A DNA stretch of 64,000 bases, from contig NZ_VCBX02000001.1 of the NCBI RefSeq assembly GCF_005938745.2, forward strand, positions 4,230,501 to 4,294,500. The letters are read 5' to 3'. Within the stretch, counting starts at the first letter, position 1, and every line of letters starts with the position of its first letter. The DNA is from Rhodococcus sp. KBS0724 (GTDB taxonomy: Bacteria; Actinomycetota; Actinomycetes; Mycobacteriales; Mycobacteriaceae). Shown in pieces: positions 27,394-36,415 of this stretch. The notes under the pieces were generated by a model that did no database searches, was not told the DNA's origin, and saw only the letters and a program-made list of their open reading frames with translations. A program made the position numbers and the translations under genes.

Positions 27394-28836
27394 ATGAGCA
27401 ACATGCCGTTCGGCTTCTCCAACTCCGACGACGATCCCGACCGCGACAAGAACGCGGCCGGTGGCAATCCGTTCGGGGGTGGTGACATGCCGTTCGGGTT
27501 CGGCGCTGGCGGTGAAGGTTTCGACCCCGCACAACTCGGGCAGATGCTGACCCAGTTCGGCCAGATGCTCAGCGGCATGGGGTCGTCGATGGGTTCCGGC
27601 GGGTCCGGTCCTGTCAATTACGACGTCGCGAAGAAACTCGCGCGCCAGCAGATCGGTTCTGTCACACCGATCACGGAGGGCAACGTCAAGGCCATCGCCG
27701 ACGCGGCTCATCTCGCGGAACTATGGCTGGACGCTGCAACGACGCTGCCTGCCGGCGCCACCAAGACGGTTGCGTGGACGGCTAACGACTGGCTCGACAA
27801 CACCATCGACACCTGGAAGCGCCTGTGCGATCCGGTTGCCGAGAAGGTGTCTGGCATGTGGGCGCAGGGTTTGCCGCCGGAGGCCGCTCAGATGGCCGGC
27901 CCGATGATGGGAATGCTCACGCAGATGGGTGGACTCGCGTTCGGTTCGCAGCTCGGTCAGGCTCTCGGCCAGTTGTCCAAGGAAGTGCTGTCCTCCACCG
28001 ACATCGGTCTCCCCCTCGGTCCCGCCGGCACCGCCGCGCTTCTTCCCGCAGCAGTTCAGTCGTTCAGTGACGGGCTCGAACAGCCCAATCAGGAAATCCT
28101 GGTGTTCCTCGCCGCACGTGAGGCTGCTCACCATCGCCTGTACAGCCATGTGCCGTGGTTGCGCCAGCGAGTGCTGTCCACCGTCGAGGAATATGCCCGT
28201 GGGATCACCATGGACTTCTCGGCAATGGAGGAATTCGCGAAGGACCTCGACCCGTCGGCCCTGGCCGACCCGTCCAAGCTCGAAGCCCTCATGCAACAGG
28301 GCACCTTCGAACCGCAGACAACACCGGAGCAGAAGGCCGCTCTCGAGCGCCTCGAAACACTGCTGGCCCTGGTCGAGGGCTGGGTGGAGACGGTAGTCAC
28401 CGCCGGACTCGGCGAACGCCTGCCTGGTGTTGCCGCGATGAGCGAGACGCTTCGCCGTCGACGCGCCACGGGCGGACCGGCAGAGCAGACCTTCGCAACA
28501 CTCGTCGGTCTCGAACTTCGTCCGCGCAAGGTCCGCGAGGCCGCAACACTGTGGCAGCGCTTGACCGCCGAAGCCGGAATGGAAGCTCGCGACGGCGTCT
28601 GGTCGCACCCGGACCTGCTGCCTGACTCCACTGACCTCGATGCCCCGACGTCGTTCATCGAACGTGTCACCGGCGGCGGCGAGGCCGGTAACTTCGACGA
28701 TCCGATGGCTCAGCTCGAGGCATTGCTGGCCAAGGAACGGGCCGCCGAGGAAGCCATGGACAAGACACAGACAGACAAGACACAGACAGACAAGACACAA
28801 GACAAGTCCGCTGAGGACGATCAGGACGGCAAGTAA
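27394..28836 (+). CDS. Zincin_2 (DUF2342) putative metallopeptidase
   Basis: 480 aa, Rv3195-like. A Gly/Met-rich N-terminus (about 65 residues) precedes the helical DUF2342 domain. The zinc-site region reads FLAAREAAHHRLY with downstream VEEYARGITMDF; the first position of a classical HExxH is Arg, so activity is uncertain. The C-terminus carries an in-frame repeat DKTQT (15-bp unit, 28759-28800). Shares a short divergent promoter with the PDZ protease gene. Confidence 0.85.
   Translation: MSNMPFGFSNSDDDPDRDKNAAGGNPFGGGDMPFGFGAGGEGFDPAQLGQMLTQFGQMLSGMGSSMGSGGSGPVNYDVAKKLARQQIGSVTPITEGNVKAIADAAHLAELWLDAATTLPAGATKTVAWTANDWLDNTIDTWKRLCDPVAEKVSGMWAQGLPPEAAQMAGPMMGMLTQMGGLAFGSQLGQALGQLSKEVLSSTDIGLPLGPAGTAALLPAAVQSFSDGLEQPNQEILVFLAAREAAHHRLYSHVPWLRQRVLSTVEEYARGITMDFSAMEEFAKDLDPSALADPSKLEALMQQGTFEPQTTPEQKAALERLETLLALVEGWVETVVTAGLGERLPGVAAMSETLRRRRATGGPAEQTFATLVGLELRPRKVREAATLWQRLTAEAGMEARDGVWSHPDLLPDSTDLDAPTSFIERVTGGGEAGNFDDPMAQLEALLAKERAAEEAMDKTQTDKTQTDKTQDKSAEDDQDGK
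28759..28800 (+). repeat. 15-bp coding tandem repeat (DKTQT) at the 3' end of the Zincin_2 gene
   Basis: Unit GACAAGACACAGACA, two full copies (28759-28773, 28774-28788) plus a 12-bp partial, then GACAAG again; about 35 bp before the stop codon. Confidence 0.85.
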
Positions 28837-28945
28837 ACCGAAAAGTTGCGATCCACGTCGAAGGGCGAGGTCAGCGCCTCGAAAGCCTGTGGATAACTAC
28901 GATTTTCGCGATCAGGCGAGCTCAGCTCACTGTCATCATCGGTGA

Positions 28946-29839
28946 ATGAGCACACCGAACACCACACGATCCGTGGGTCCCGAATGGGATTCACGGATCG
29001 TTGTTCTTCTGCGCCCGGACGGCCGGCTTCAACTCGGATGGCGACCGGGGAAAGCTGTGGTCCTGACTCCCCCTGCCGGAGTCGACGGCAGGGACCTGCA
29101 AGCCCTACTCCGCTTGATGGACGGACGCACGAGTATTGCGACCATCATGTGGACTGCGACCCGGCGCGGCATCAGCACCGCGGTCATGACCGAACTGCTC
29201 GCCGAACTCACCACAGGCGGATACCTGCGGCCAGTCCGGGGCGGCACCAGCCGAACCGGAGCAATTCGTGTCCACGGGCAAGGTCCGTTGTCGGACTCCA
29301 TCACGCAGGCACTACGCCACGGCAGCACGCACATCCAACGCTCGCACGGCTACCGCAGCAGCCATGTCGTTGCCGGGTGGCGGAATGTACTTGTCGTCCT
29401 GACCGATGACGTCGTCACCGATCCTCGCCTGGTTGCCGACCTCGTTCGGTGCGGCATCCCCCACCTTGCAGTTCACCTGCGCGACGGCTGCGGCGTCGTC
29501 GGACCGTTGGTACTGCCCGGACACTCGAGTTGTCTGCGATGCGCCGACATCACCCGGGCTGCCCACGATCCGGACTGGCTGCACCTGGCTGCGCAGTTGC
29601 TCGGTAGCGCCGGCTACGCCGAACCCGCGATGATCCATGCGACCACCGCGCTCGCTCTGTCCGAAATCGAGTCCGCGATCAGTGCGTCCGAAGCGACGCC
29701 GCCGGTCAGCTTGTTCTCCACCCTCGAGATTGATCTTGTCCCGTATCGCATCACCACACGTCGCTGGCCTCGGCAAACGTCGTGCAGTTGCCATTACCTC
29801 GCACCCGTGACGGGCGCAGGCGGCGTCCGTCAGACATGA
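28946..29839 (+). CDS. Orphan TOMM cyclodehydratase-like / E1-like protein (Rv3196-like)
   Basis: 297 aa. The first 100 residues resemble the winged-helix leader-peptide-binding domain of azoline cyclodehydratases (LLRLMDGRTSIATIMWTATRRGISTAVMTELLAELTTGGYL). A Rossmann-like stretch follows, with two putative zinc half-sites: CLRC in LPGHSSCLRCADITRA and CSCH near the C-terminus (QTSCSCHYLAP). No YcaO partner or precursor peptide is seen nearby. A conserved single-copy neighbour of the ABC1 kinase gene, so a housekeeping role is possible; its stop is 4 bp before that gene. Confidence 0.75.
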   Translation: MSTPNTTRSVGPEWDSRIVVLLRPDGRLQLGWRPGKAVVLTPPAGVDGRDLQALLRLMDGRTSIATIMWTATRRGISTAVMTELLAELTTGGYLRPVRGGTSRTGAIRVHGQGPLSDSITQALRHGSTHIQRSHGYRSSHVVAGWRNVLVVLTDDVVTDPRLVADLVRCGIPHLAVHLRDGCGVVGPLVLPGHSSCLRCADITRAAHDPDWLHLAAQLLGSAGYAEPAMIHATTALALSEIESAISASEATPPVSLFSTLEIDLVPYRITTRRWPRQTSCSCHYLAPVTGAGGVRQT

Positions 29840-29843
29840 TGGT

Positions 29844-31166
29844 GTGGTGTCCGACATCCCGCGCAAAAGCTCCGCCCGTACCGCCAAACTCGCAAGCATT
29901 CCGATTGGGATGGCCGGGCGGGCCGCAATGGGCTTCGGGCGCAAGCTCGCCGGTGGTGACAAAGACCAGATCGACGCCCAGCTCAGTGCCCGGGCCGCGG
30001 AACAGTTGTTTTCGGTTCTGGGGGAACTCAAGGGCGGCGCCATGAAGCTGGGCCAAGCACTCAGCGTCATGGAAGCGGCCATTCCGGAGGAATTCGCCGA
30101 GCCGTATCGCGAGTCCCTGAACAAGCTCCAGGCCGCCGCGCCGCCGTTGCCCGTCAAGCAGGTCCACAAGATGTTGGATCAGCAGCTGGGAACCAAATGG
30201 CGTGATCGGTTCCAGTCCTTCGACGACACACCCACCGCGTCGGCAAGCCTCGGGCAGGTCCATCGGGCCGTGTGGTCGGATGGACGGGACGTGGCCGTCA
30301 AGGTGCAGTACCCCGGCGCCGACGACGCCCTGCGCGCCGACCTCAAGACTCTCGCCCGATTTGCGGGCCTCTTCGGATCGGTGATGCCCGGCGTCGACGT
30401 GCGTCCGGTCATCGAGGAGTTCACCGCGCGCACCGAGGAAGAACTCGACTACCGGATCGAAGCCGACAATCAGCGAGCATTCGCTGCGGAGTTCGACGGC
30501 GATCCGCAGTTCGTCGTCCCGCGCGTCGTTGCGAGCGCGCCGAAAGTTGTTGTCACCGAATGGATGACGGCAACACCGCTGACCAGGATCATCGAGAGCG
30601 GAACCCCGAACCAGCGCAATGCCGCCGGTGCACTCCTCGCCGAGTTCCACTTCGCGTCACCGGCGCGCGTCGGCCTGTTGCATTGCGATCCGCACCCCGG
30701 GAACTTCATGTTGCTCGACGACGGCCGACTGGGTGTCATCGATTTCGGCGCGGCGGCACCGTTCCCGAACGGACTCCCGACAGTCTTGGGAACAATGGTG
30801 AGGTTGGCCGTCGACGAACGATTCGACGAACTGACGGAACTGTTGCGCGCCAACGGTTTTGTCATTCCGGGCCGCACGGTCACCGACCAGGAAATCGCCG
30901 ACTACCTACGCCCGTTCACCGATCCGATCCAGACCGAGTCTTTCCACTTCACTCGAACGTGGCTTCAACGAGCCGCCGGAACTGCGACCGATTTCAACAG
31001 CGCGCAGTTCCGGACGGCCCGGGCACTCAACTTGCCGCCCGAGTACCTGATGATCTTCAGAGTCCTCCTCGGCTCGGTGGGCATTTGTGCCCAGTTGGAC
31101 GCGTACGCCCCGTACATGGAGATCCTGACCCGGTGGCTGCCGGGATTTGCGGAACCGCAGGTGTAA
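29844..31166 (+). CDS. ABC1/UbiB-family atypical kinase
   Basis: 440 aa. Family signature GGAMKLGQALSVM (KxGQ helix), VAVKVQYPG with the ATP-binding Lys, catalytic-loop equivalent LLHCDPHPGNFMLLDDG and metal-binding IDFGAAA. UbiB/AarF-like proteins support quinone or lipid metabolism; in actinobacteria the role of this Rv3197-like protein is unclear. GTG start (tandem GTG at 29844/29847). Convergent with whiB7, 8 bp apart. Confidence 0.9.
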   Translation: MVSDIPRKSSARTAKLASIPIGMAGRAAMGFGRKLAGGDKDQIDAQLSARAAEQLFSVLGELKGGAMKLGQALSVMEAAIPEEFAEPYRESLNKLQAAAPPLPVKQVHKMLDQQLGTKWRDRFQSFDDTPTASASLGQVHRAVWSDGRDVAVKVQYPGADDALRADLKTLARFAGLFGSVMPGVDVRPVIEEFTARTEEELDYRIEADNQRAFAAEFDGDPQFVVPRVVASAPKVVVTEWMTATPLTRIIESGTPNQRNAAGALLAEFHFASPARVGLLHCDPHPGNFMLLDDGRLGVIDFGAAAPFPNGLPTVLGTMVRLAVDERFDELTELLRANGFVIPGRTVTDQEIADYLRPFTDPIQTESFHFTRTWLQRAAGTATDFNSAQFRTARALNLPPEYLMIFRVLLGSVGICAQLDAYAPYMEILTRWLPGFAEPQV

Positions 31167-31174
31167 CAGGCTCC

Positions 31175-31465
31175 TCAGGCGCACACGAGTTGCTTACGGG
31201 GTCTGCCCCTGGGCCTCTTGGTTGCTATGACCGCACCGTGGTCGAGGATTTCTCCGCCCCACACTCCCCACGGCTCGCCGCGGTCGAGAGCTGCACCCAG
31301 GCAGAGGGAGCGGATGGGGCACTGCGCGCAGAGGGCCTTGGCTTGTTCGAGTTCTGCCGGGGACTCCGCGAACCACAGATCGGGATCGGACACGCGGCAC
31401 GGCAAGTCGTGGCGGGTGGAAGCGATCTCGATGAATGTGACGGCTCGACATGTCTGGGTAGACAA
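31175..31465 (-). CDS. whiB7: Redox-sensing transcriptional regulator WhiB7
   Basis: 96 aa from TTG 31465, with AGGAG 7 nt upstream; no ATG or GTG fits. Four [4Fe-4S] ligands Cys23, Cys46, Cys49 and Cys55, the EPWGVWGGE turn (64-72) that contacts the sigma factor, and an AT-hook KRPRGRPRK (about 83-91) that is the WhiB7 hallmark. It activates intrinsic antibiotic-resistance genes when translation is inhibited. Preceded by a 340-nt leader with uORF and hairpin. The frame upstream to 31573 is not coding. Confidence 0.92.
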   Translation of the reverse strand: MSTQTCRAVTFIEIASTRHDLPCRVSDPDLWFAESPAELEQAKALCAQCPIRSLCLGAALDRGEPWGVWGGEILDHGAVIATKRPRGRPRKQLVCA

Positions 31466-31574
31466 CTCGTCTCTCCTAGCTTGGATGCGACGTGGATGTG
31501 TCGCAAAAAATGGGTTCGATGGGTGCGAACCACAACCGAGCGGGGAAACCGGAAAGCACGGGATCCAACACAAA

Positions 31575-31607
31575 GGCCACGGTCCGCGTAATGCGGGGTC
31601 CGTGGCC
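31575..31607 (-). terminator. Attenuator-like hairpin in the whiB7 leader
   Basis: GGCCACGG (31575-31582) pairs with CCGTGGCC (31600-31607), with further imperfect pairing inside; on the minus strand the stem is followed by TTTGTGTT. It lies between the uORF stop and whiB7, so it can stop transcription before the gene unless disrupted. Confidence 0.7.
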
Positions 31608-31626
31608 GTAAGTGAACGGATGCGTC

Positions 31627-31740
31627 TTATCGAGGATTTTCTCGATGGCTTAGAGACACGGACCAGATTGCTGCTGCGCGCAGCTTGGCGGCGGCAACAG
31701 CGAAGTGTTCACGCACCGGGTACGAAATCATGTTCGTCAT
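31627..31740 (-). CDS. whiB7 leader uORF (37 aa)
   Basis: ATG at 31740 with GGAGG 8 nt upstream (31749-31753), 37 codons starting MTNMISYPVREHF, rich in Ala in the middle, ending SHRENPR before TAA. Its last codons form a small hairpin (ATCGAG/CTCGAT, 31629-31634 with 31641-31646). Mycobacterial whiB7 leaders are known to carry a uORF whose translation controls attenuation; this is the rhodococcal counterpart by position and layout. Confidence 0.75.
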   Translation of the reverse strand: MTNMISYPVREHFAVAAAKLRAAAIWSVSLSHRENPR

Positions 31741-31810
31741 TTTTGCCACCTCCATTTCTGATCGGTCCGGATAATTTCAGCGCACGAGTCTCCCCGTAGC
31801 ACTGGAAACC

Positions 31811-31848
31811 AGACTAGAGAATTCTCGGAAACTGCACAACCTATTTTT
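31811..31848 (-). promoter_or_regulatory. whiB7 promoter with AT-rich WhiB7 element
   Basis: On the minus strand: AAAAATAG (31841-31848), -35 TTGTGC (31834-31839), 17-bp spacer, -10 TAGTCT (31811-31816). An AT-rich block just upstream of the -35 is how WhiB7 recognises its targets, including its own gene. The AT block overlaps the uvrD2 stop codon (TAG 31841-31843). Confidence 0.75.
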
Positions 31849-33964
31849 GACCTGCGGTTTTGCAGATAATGAGGACGTCTTCGCCGTAGTCCTCGAGTTT
31901 TTTCGGCCCGATTCCATTGATGGCAACCAAGCCCCGAGCGTCCTGCGGGCGTTGCTCGGCAATGGCGGTCAGTGTGTTGTCACTGAACACGACGTAGGCG
32001 GGCACCTTCTTTTCCCTCGACTTGTCGAGGCGCCACGCGCGCAGGTTCTCGAGTAATTCGACGTCGATGTTGGACGGGCATTTCTCGCATCGACCGAGCA
32101 TCGTGGCCGACGTTCCCATGAGCGGCTTTCCACAGACACGGCAGCGCTGACGCTTCTTGCCCGACTGCGCCGGTGTGGCAATCCGTGAGGCCGGGGAATC
32201 CTCGGGGATCAACCCGTTCAGGAACCGTGAGCGGCGTCGGGATTTTCGGCCACCCTCGTTGCGCGCCAATGCCCAGGACAAGTGCAGATGCTCACGGGCG
32301 CGCGTGACACCGACGTAGAGGAGCCGACGCTCTTCTTCGACGGCGGCCTCGTCCGGGGCGGAGTTGGCGTCACCGAGCACGTGCTGGATGGGGAGCGTGC
32401 CGTCGTTGAGGCCGACCAGGAATACGGCGTCCCACTCGAGGCCCTTGGCGGCATGCAACGACGCCAGCGTGACCCCTTGGACTGTTGGTGGGTGCCGCGC
32501 TTCGGCGCGCGCCGTCAGTTCCTGCAAGAGGCCGGGAAGTGTCAGTTCGGGATCGTGGACCAACTGCTCTTCGGTGAGTGCAACGAGCGCGGTCAATGAC
32601 GCCCAGCGTTCACGCGCCTGGGTGCCTGCCGGTTCCTCGTTGGTCAGTCCGAGTGGTGCCAGTACCGCCCGGACCAGCGAGAGAAGTCCGGTGCCACTGT
32701 CTGCGCCGTCAGGGAGATCGTCTCGGCCGCCGGCTTGCCGCAGCGCCGTCACCGCCTGACGAACCTCGGTGCGAGTGAAGAAACCCTCGCCGCCCCGCAC
32801 CTGGAATGGGATGCCCAGCTTGGTGAGTGCCTGCTCGTGCACTTCGGATTGCGCGTTGATCCGGTACAGGATCGCGATCTCGGCGGCCGGTGTTCCGGCG
32901 GCGATCAGACGTTTCACCGACCGGGCAATGGCAAGCGCCTCGGACGGTTCGTCGTTGAATTCCGCGAACTCGGGCTCGGGACCCGGCGCGCGTTGTCCGA
33001 TGAGCTGCAATCGGGTGCCGGCGATTCGCCCGGTGGCAGCGCCGATGACCCGGTTGGCCAGCGAGACGACCTCCGGCGTCGAGCGATAGTCACGTTCGAG
33101 CCGGACCACCGTTGCCTCGGGAAATTTCCGTGAGAAGTCGAGGAGGTAGTTCGGGGTAGCTCCGGTGAACGAGTAGATGGTCTGGTTGGCGTCGCCGACA
33201 ACGGTGAGGTCGTCGCGGTCACCGAGCCACGCGTCGAGAACGCGCTGCTGCAGCGGCGTGACGTCCTGATACTCGTCCACCACAAAGCAGCGGTAGCGCT
33301 CACGGAACTCGTCGGCCACGGACGAGTGCTCCTCGAGTGCGGCAGCGGTGTGCAGGAGGAGATCGTCGAAATCGAGCAGCATGCCGTCCTGGCCGCGCGC
33401 CTTCAGTTCTTCGTACGCTGCGTAGACCTGCGCCACCTTCGCCGGATCGGCAGGTGCCTCCCGGCGGAACTTGGCAATAGTGCGGGGGTAGTCCTCCGGC
33501 GCGATCAGCGACGCCTTGGACCACTCGATCTCACTCGCGAGGTCGCGCACGCTTTCGGTGCTGGTCGGCAAACCGACCCGGGCAGCGGCGCTGCTGACAA
33601 CCGCGAACTTGCGATCCAGCAGGCGCCATTCGGTATCGCCGATCACCTGCGGCCAGAAGTACTTGAGTTGCCGCAGCGCAGCAGCGTGGAACGTGCGAGC
33701 CTGCACCTGGGGGCCGCTGCCGCCAACACCCAACTCTCGCAGTCGGCCACGCATTTCACCGGCGGCGCGCGCGGTGAACGTGACCGCCAGGACCTGCCCG
33801 GCCTGCACATGACCGTCGGCAACCAGGTGGGCAATTCGCCGGGTAATCGTGCGTGTCTTGCCTGTTCCGGCGCCCGCGAGTACACATACCGGGCCGCGTG
33901 GAGCGAGCACGGCGGCTGATTGTTCCGGGTCCAGTCCGGTGTCCGCAGGCATGCGCACCATCAT
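31841..33964 (-). CDS. uvrD2: ATP-dependent DNA helicase UvrD2
   Basis: About 707 aa SF1A helicase with Walker [23 protein letters not shown] (motif II), TIYSFTGA (motif III), [14 protein letters not shown] (IV), [16 protein letters not shown] (V) and [16 protein letters not shown] (VI). The C-terminus has a tetracysteine motif (CRVCGKPL...CEKCP) and an HRDC domain, the UvrD2 combination essential in mycobacteria. Start uncertain among ATG 33964, 33961 and 33952, none with a clear SD; the frame opens further upstream. Confidence 0.92.
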   Translation of the reverse strand: MMVRMPADTGLDPEQSAAVLAPRGPVCVLAGAGTGKTRTITRRIAHLVADGHVQAGQVLAVTFTARAAGEMRGRLRELGVGGSGPQVQARTFHAAALRQLKYFWPQVIGDTEWRLLDRKFAVVSSAAARVGLPTSTESVRDLASEIEWSKASLIAPEDYPRTIAKFRREAPADPAKVAQVYAAYEELKARGQDGMLLDFDDLLLHTAAALEEHSSVADEFRERYRCFVVDEYQDVTPLQQRVLDAWLGDRDDLTVVGDANQTIYSFTGATPNYLLDFSRKFPEATVVRLERDYRSTPEVVSLANRVIGAATGRIAGTRLQLIGQRAPGPEPEFAEFNDEPSEALAIARSVKRLIAAGTPAAEIAILYRINAQSEVHEQALTKLGIPFQVRGGEGFFTRTEVRQAVTALRQAGGRDDLPDGADSGTGLLSLVRAVLAPLGLTNEEPAGTQARERWASLTALVALTEEQLVHDPELTLPGLLQELTARAEARHPPTVQGVTLASLHAAKGLEWDAVFLVGLNDGTLPIQHVLGDANSAPDEAAVEEERRLLYVGVTRAREHLHLSWALARNEGGRKSRRRSRFLNGLIPEDSPASRIATPAQSGKKRQRCRVCGKPLMGTSATMLGRCEKCPSNIDVELLENLRAWRLDKSREKKVPAYVVFSDNTLTAIAEQRPQDARGLVAINGIGPKKLEDYGEDVLIICKTAGQK

Positions 33965-34066
33965 GGCAGGGCGTACCGACAGCTCCGCCGCGTGCCCGAG
34001 CGGATGTGGGCAAGCGAACACGGCCGGTTACGGAACAACAACCGAACTCGTGGTGTTATATGCGCC

Positions 34067-34324
34067 GTGACTACTTCCGAAAAAGCTCCTGCCCTCACCA
34101 TCTACTCGACCACGTGGTGCGGCTACTGCCGTCGCCTCAAGACTCAGCTCAACGCGTCGGGCATCGAGTACACCGAAATCGACATCGAGGACAATCCCTC
34201 GGCAGCCGAATTTGTCGGCAGTGTCAACGACGGCAACCACATCGTCCCGACCGTGAAGTACGCCGACGGCAGTGTGGCCACCAACCCCTCGCTCAATCAG
34301 GTGAAGGCGGCTCTCGGCCTGTAA
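34067..34324 (+). CDS. Glutaredoxin/mycoredoxin-like protein
   Basis: 85 aa thioredoxin-fold protein with the redox motif CGYC (TWCGYCRRLK) and cis-Pro in IVPTVKYADG. Closely resembles Rv3198A and mycoredoxin-1, which reduce mycothiol-mixed disulfides; CGYC differs slightly from classic CPYC. Start is GTG 34067, only 5 nt after a TTATAT hexamer, so the transcript may be leaderless. Convergent with the NudC-like gene, 4 bp apart. Confidence 0.88.
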   Translation: MTTSEKAPALTIYSTTWCGYCRRLKTQLNASGIEYTEIDIEDNPSAAEFVGSVNDGNHIVPTVKYADGSVATNPSLNQVKAALGL

Positions 34325-34328
34325 GGCG

Positions 34329-35225
34329 CTACTTGACCCAGCTCTCGAGCATTCCTCGCGCAATCGAGATGGAACCGGGCAGGAGCAGCGGCGCGTCCGC
34401 GTCGGATGCCCAGTCCCCCAGTTCGAGAGCAGATCGCACCTCGTCTTTGGTGAACCACCGTCCCTCGGCGATCTCGCCGTCCGCGAACACCAGCGGATCG
34501 GCGGGGTCGCCGATGGCCGTGAATCCCAACATCACCGAACGTGGGAACGGCCACGGCTGACTGCCCAGGTAGCGGACGCTGTGGACGTCGACGCCCACCT
34601 CTTCCTTGATCTCGCGCACCACACACGTCTCGAGCGACTCCCCGGCTTCGACGAAGCCGGCGAGGATCGAGAACCGTCGCTGCGGCCACGTCGGCTGACG
34701 AGCCAGCAGCACTCGATCCGCGCCGTCGTGTACCAGGCAGATCACTGCCGGGTCGGTGCGCGGAAACTCCTCGTGGCCCGTGGTCGTGGAAATGCGTGAC
34801 CACCCGGACATCGTCGGCTCACTCGGAGCCCCGTCGATCGAGCTGAATCCGGCACTGTCGTGCCAGTTGAGAATGGCGATCGCGCCCGTCAGTAGACCCG
34901 CGTCCGCATCGTCGAGGGTTCCGCCCAACATCCGGAGATCCGACAGTTCGCCGGCAAGGAGTGACACGCGCACAGCCCACACATGCTTGTTGTCGCGAAT
35001 TCCGAGAAACACCGCACCGCGAACAGGTTCCGCACCCAGGTCAGTGGCCTCGCCGAACACCAACTGCCCACCGGAGACCTTCACCTGACTGCGCGAGTTG
35101 ACGCGCAAGAGCAGCGCGTCACCCCACCCCGCGGTCAGAGCGGCTGCGTCGGACCGCAATTCCTCGGCGCGGCCGACACTCGAGCGGGAAAGCAGAGGGG
35201 TTTCGGTCAGCTGGAAGTCGTTCAC
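34329..35225 (-). CDS. nudC: NADH pyrophosphatase-like Nudix hydrolase (NudC)
   Basis: 298 aa. Nudix box GFVEAGESLETCVVREIKEEVGV and the NudC-specific SQPWPFPRS downstream point to hydrolysis of NAD(H) or NAD-capped RNA ends. The usual four zinc-ribbon cysteines before the Nudix domain are missing: the segment FSSIDGAPSEPTMSGWSRIS has none. GTG start, with a TAATGT hexamer 7 nt upstream (possible leaderless promoter). Equivalent to Rv3199c in position. Confidence 0.88.
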   Translation of the reverse strand: MNDFQLTETPLLSRSSVGRAEELRSDAAALTAGWGDALLLRVNSRSQVKVSGGQLVFGEATDLGAEPVRGAVFLGIRDNKHVWAVRVSLLAGELSDLRMLGGTLDDADAGLLTGAIAILNWHDSAGFSSIDGAPSEPTMSGWSRISTTTGHEEFPRTDPAVICLVHDGADRVLLARQPTWPQRRFSILAGFVEAGESLETCVVREIKEEVGVDVHSVRYLGSQPWPFPRSVMLGFTAIGDPADPLVFADGEIAEGRWFTKDEVRSALELGDWASDADAPLLLPGSISIARGMLESWVK

Positions 35226-35251
35226 GCTGACGACATTACTGGGCGCCGAAA

Positions 35252-35278
35252 TATCAGCTGACGAGTATCAGCTGACGA
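35252..35278. repeat. 13-bp perfect tandem duplication over the K+ channel stop
   Basis: TATCAGCTGACGA at 35252-35264 and 35266-35278 (period 14). The second copy contains the minus-strand TGA stop (35268-35270); the first copy holds a duplicate of it. Confidence 0.85.
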
Positions 35279-36335
35279 CGCGACGGATGTACAACAGTCG
35301 ATCGTTTGCCTCGACAGCATCGACCTCCGGTGAACCGACCCGAACCAGACGCCCGTCGCGGACAACTCCCAGCACGATGTCGGACAGGTGACGCGGCGAT
35401 CCACCGACCTCGTCACGTTCGACAGCACGCTCGGCAATCGCGAATCCCGCCTCCGGCGTCAACAGATCCTCGATCATCTCGACAACCGTGGGTGTGGTGG
35501 TGGCGATGCCGAGGAGCCTGCCCGCGGTTTCCGAGGAGAGAACCACCGAATCGGCGCCGGACTGACGCAGGAGATGCGCGTTGTCCGCCTCACGAATAGC
35601 CGCGGCAATTCGTGCCTTCGGCGCGATCTCGCGAGCGGTCAACGTCACGAGCACCGCCGTGTCGTCGCGGTTGGTTGCGACGATGATCGAATTTGCCCGC
35701 TGCGCTCCCGCGAGGCGAAGCACGTCCGACTTGGTCGCCGAACCGAATACCGTCACCAGGCCCTTGGCCTCAGCGGCGTCCAACACAGCCCGATCGGTGT
35801 CCACGACCACGATCTCGGATGCGGACACACCGTCGCCGATCATGGCTTCGATTGCTGTGCGCCCCTTGGTGCCGTATCCGACGACGACGGTGTGATTACG
35901 CACTTGCTGCCTCCAACGCTGAATTTTGAACGCCTGACGCGAACTCTCGGTCAGAGCTGACAGTGTGGTTCCGACCAACACGATCAAGAAGAAGATACGA
36001 AGCGGCGTGATCAACAAAACGTTGACCAGACGCGCCGACGGAGTGAACGGCGTGATGTCGCCGTAGCCGGTAGTCGAGAGCGACACCGTGGCGTAGTAGA
36101 TGCAGTCGAGAAGCGAGAGCTCGTTGTCCTGCGCGTCGCGATACCCCGCCCGGTCGATGTACACGATGAGCACGGCGGCCGCGAGCGCGCCGAGTGCCAC
36201 CAGAACCCGTTTGTAGATAGCGCGGGCAGGACTGGTCTGCAGCTGCGGAATTCGCAGCACCCCGACAAGGGCAAAGTCAGGCTGGTCGGCCAATGATTCC
36301 GACCTGGAAAAACGCGCCCGGAGCTTACCGGCCAT
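35268..36335 (-). CDS. Potassium channel with TrkA-N (RCK) domain
   Basis: 355 aa. Two TM helices flank a pore loop with filter TTGYGD (VSLSTTGYGDITPFTP, about residues 88-103), followed by a cytosolic Rossmann RCK_N domain (VVVGYGTKGRTAIEAM) and a TrkA-C-like tail. This is the MthK/Kch layout; ligand-gated K+ transport is inferred. Same as Rv3200c in size and position. Confidence 0.92.
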   Translation of the reverse strand: MAGKLRARFSRSESLADQPDFALVGVLRIPQLQTSPARAIYKRVLVALGALAAAVLIVYIDRAGYRDAQDNELSLLDCIYYATVSLSTTGYGDITPFTPSARLVNVLLITPLRIFFLIVLVGTTLSALTESSRQAFKIQRWRQQVRNHTVVVGYGTKGRTAIEAMIGDGVSASEIVVVDTDRAVLDAAEAKGLVTVFGSATKSDVLRLAGAQRANSIIVATNRDDTAVLVTLTAREIAPKARIAAAIREADNAHLLRQSGADSVVLSSETAGRLLGIATTTPTVVEMIEDLLTPEAGFAIAERAVERDEVGGSPRHLSDIVLGVVRDGRLVRVGSPEVDAVEANDRLLYIRRVVS

Positions 36336-36415
36336 ACTTGCAACTCTCTCACTAGTAACTTCGCAGACGCATCACAGTAGTGGCACGGACTGACTCTGTG
36401 AGGCAGGGTAGGCCA

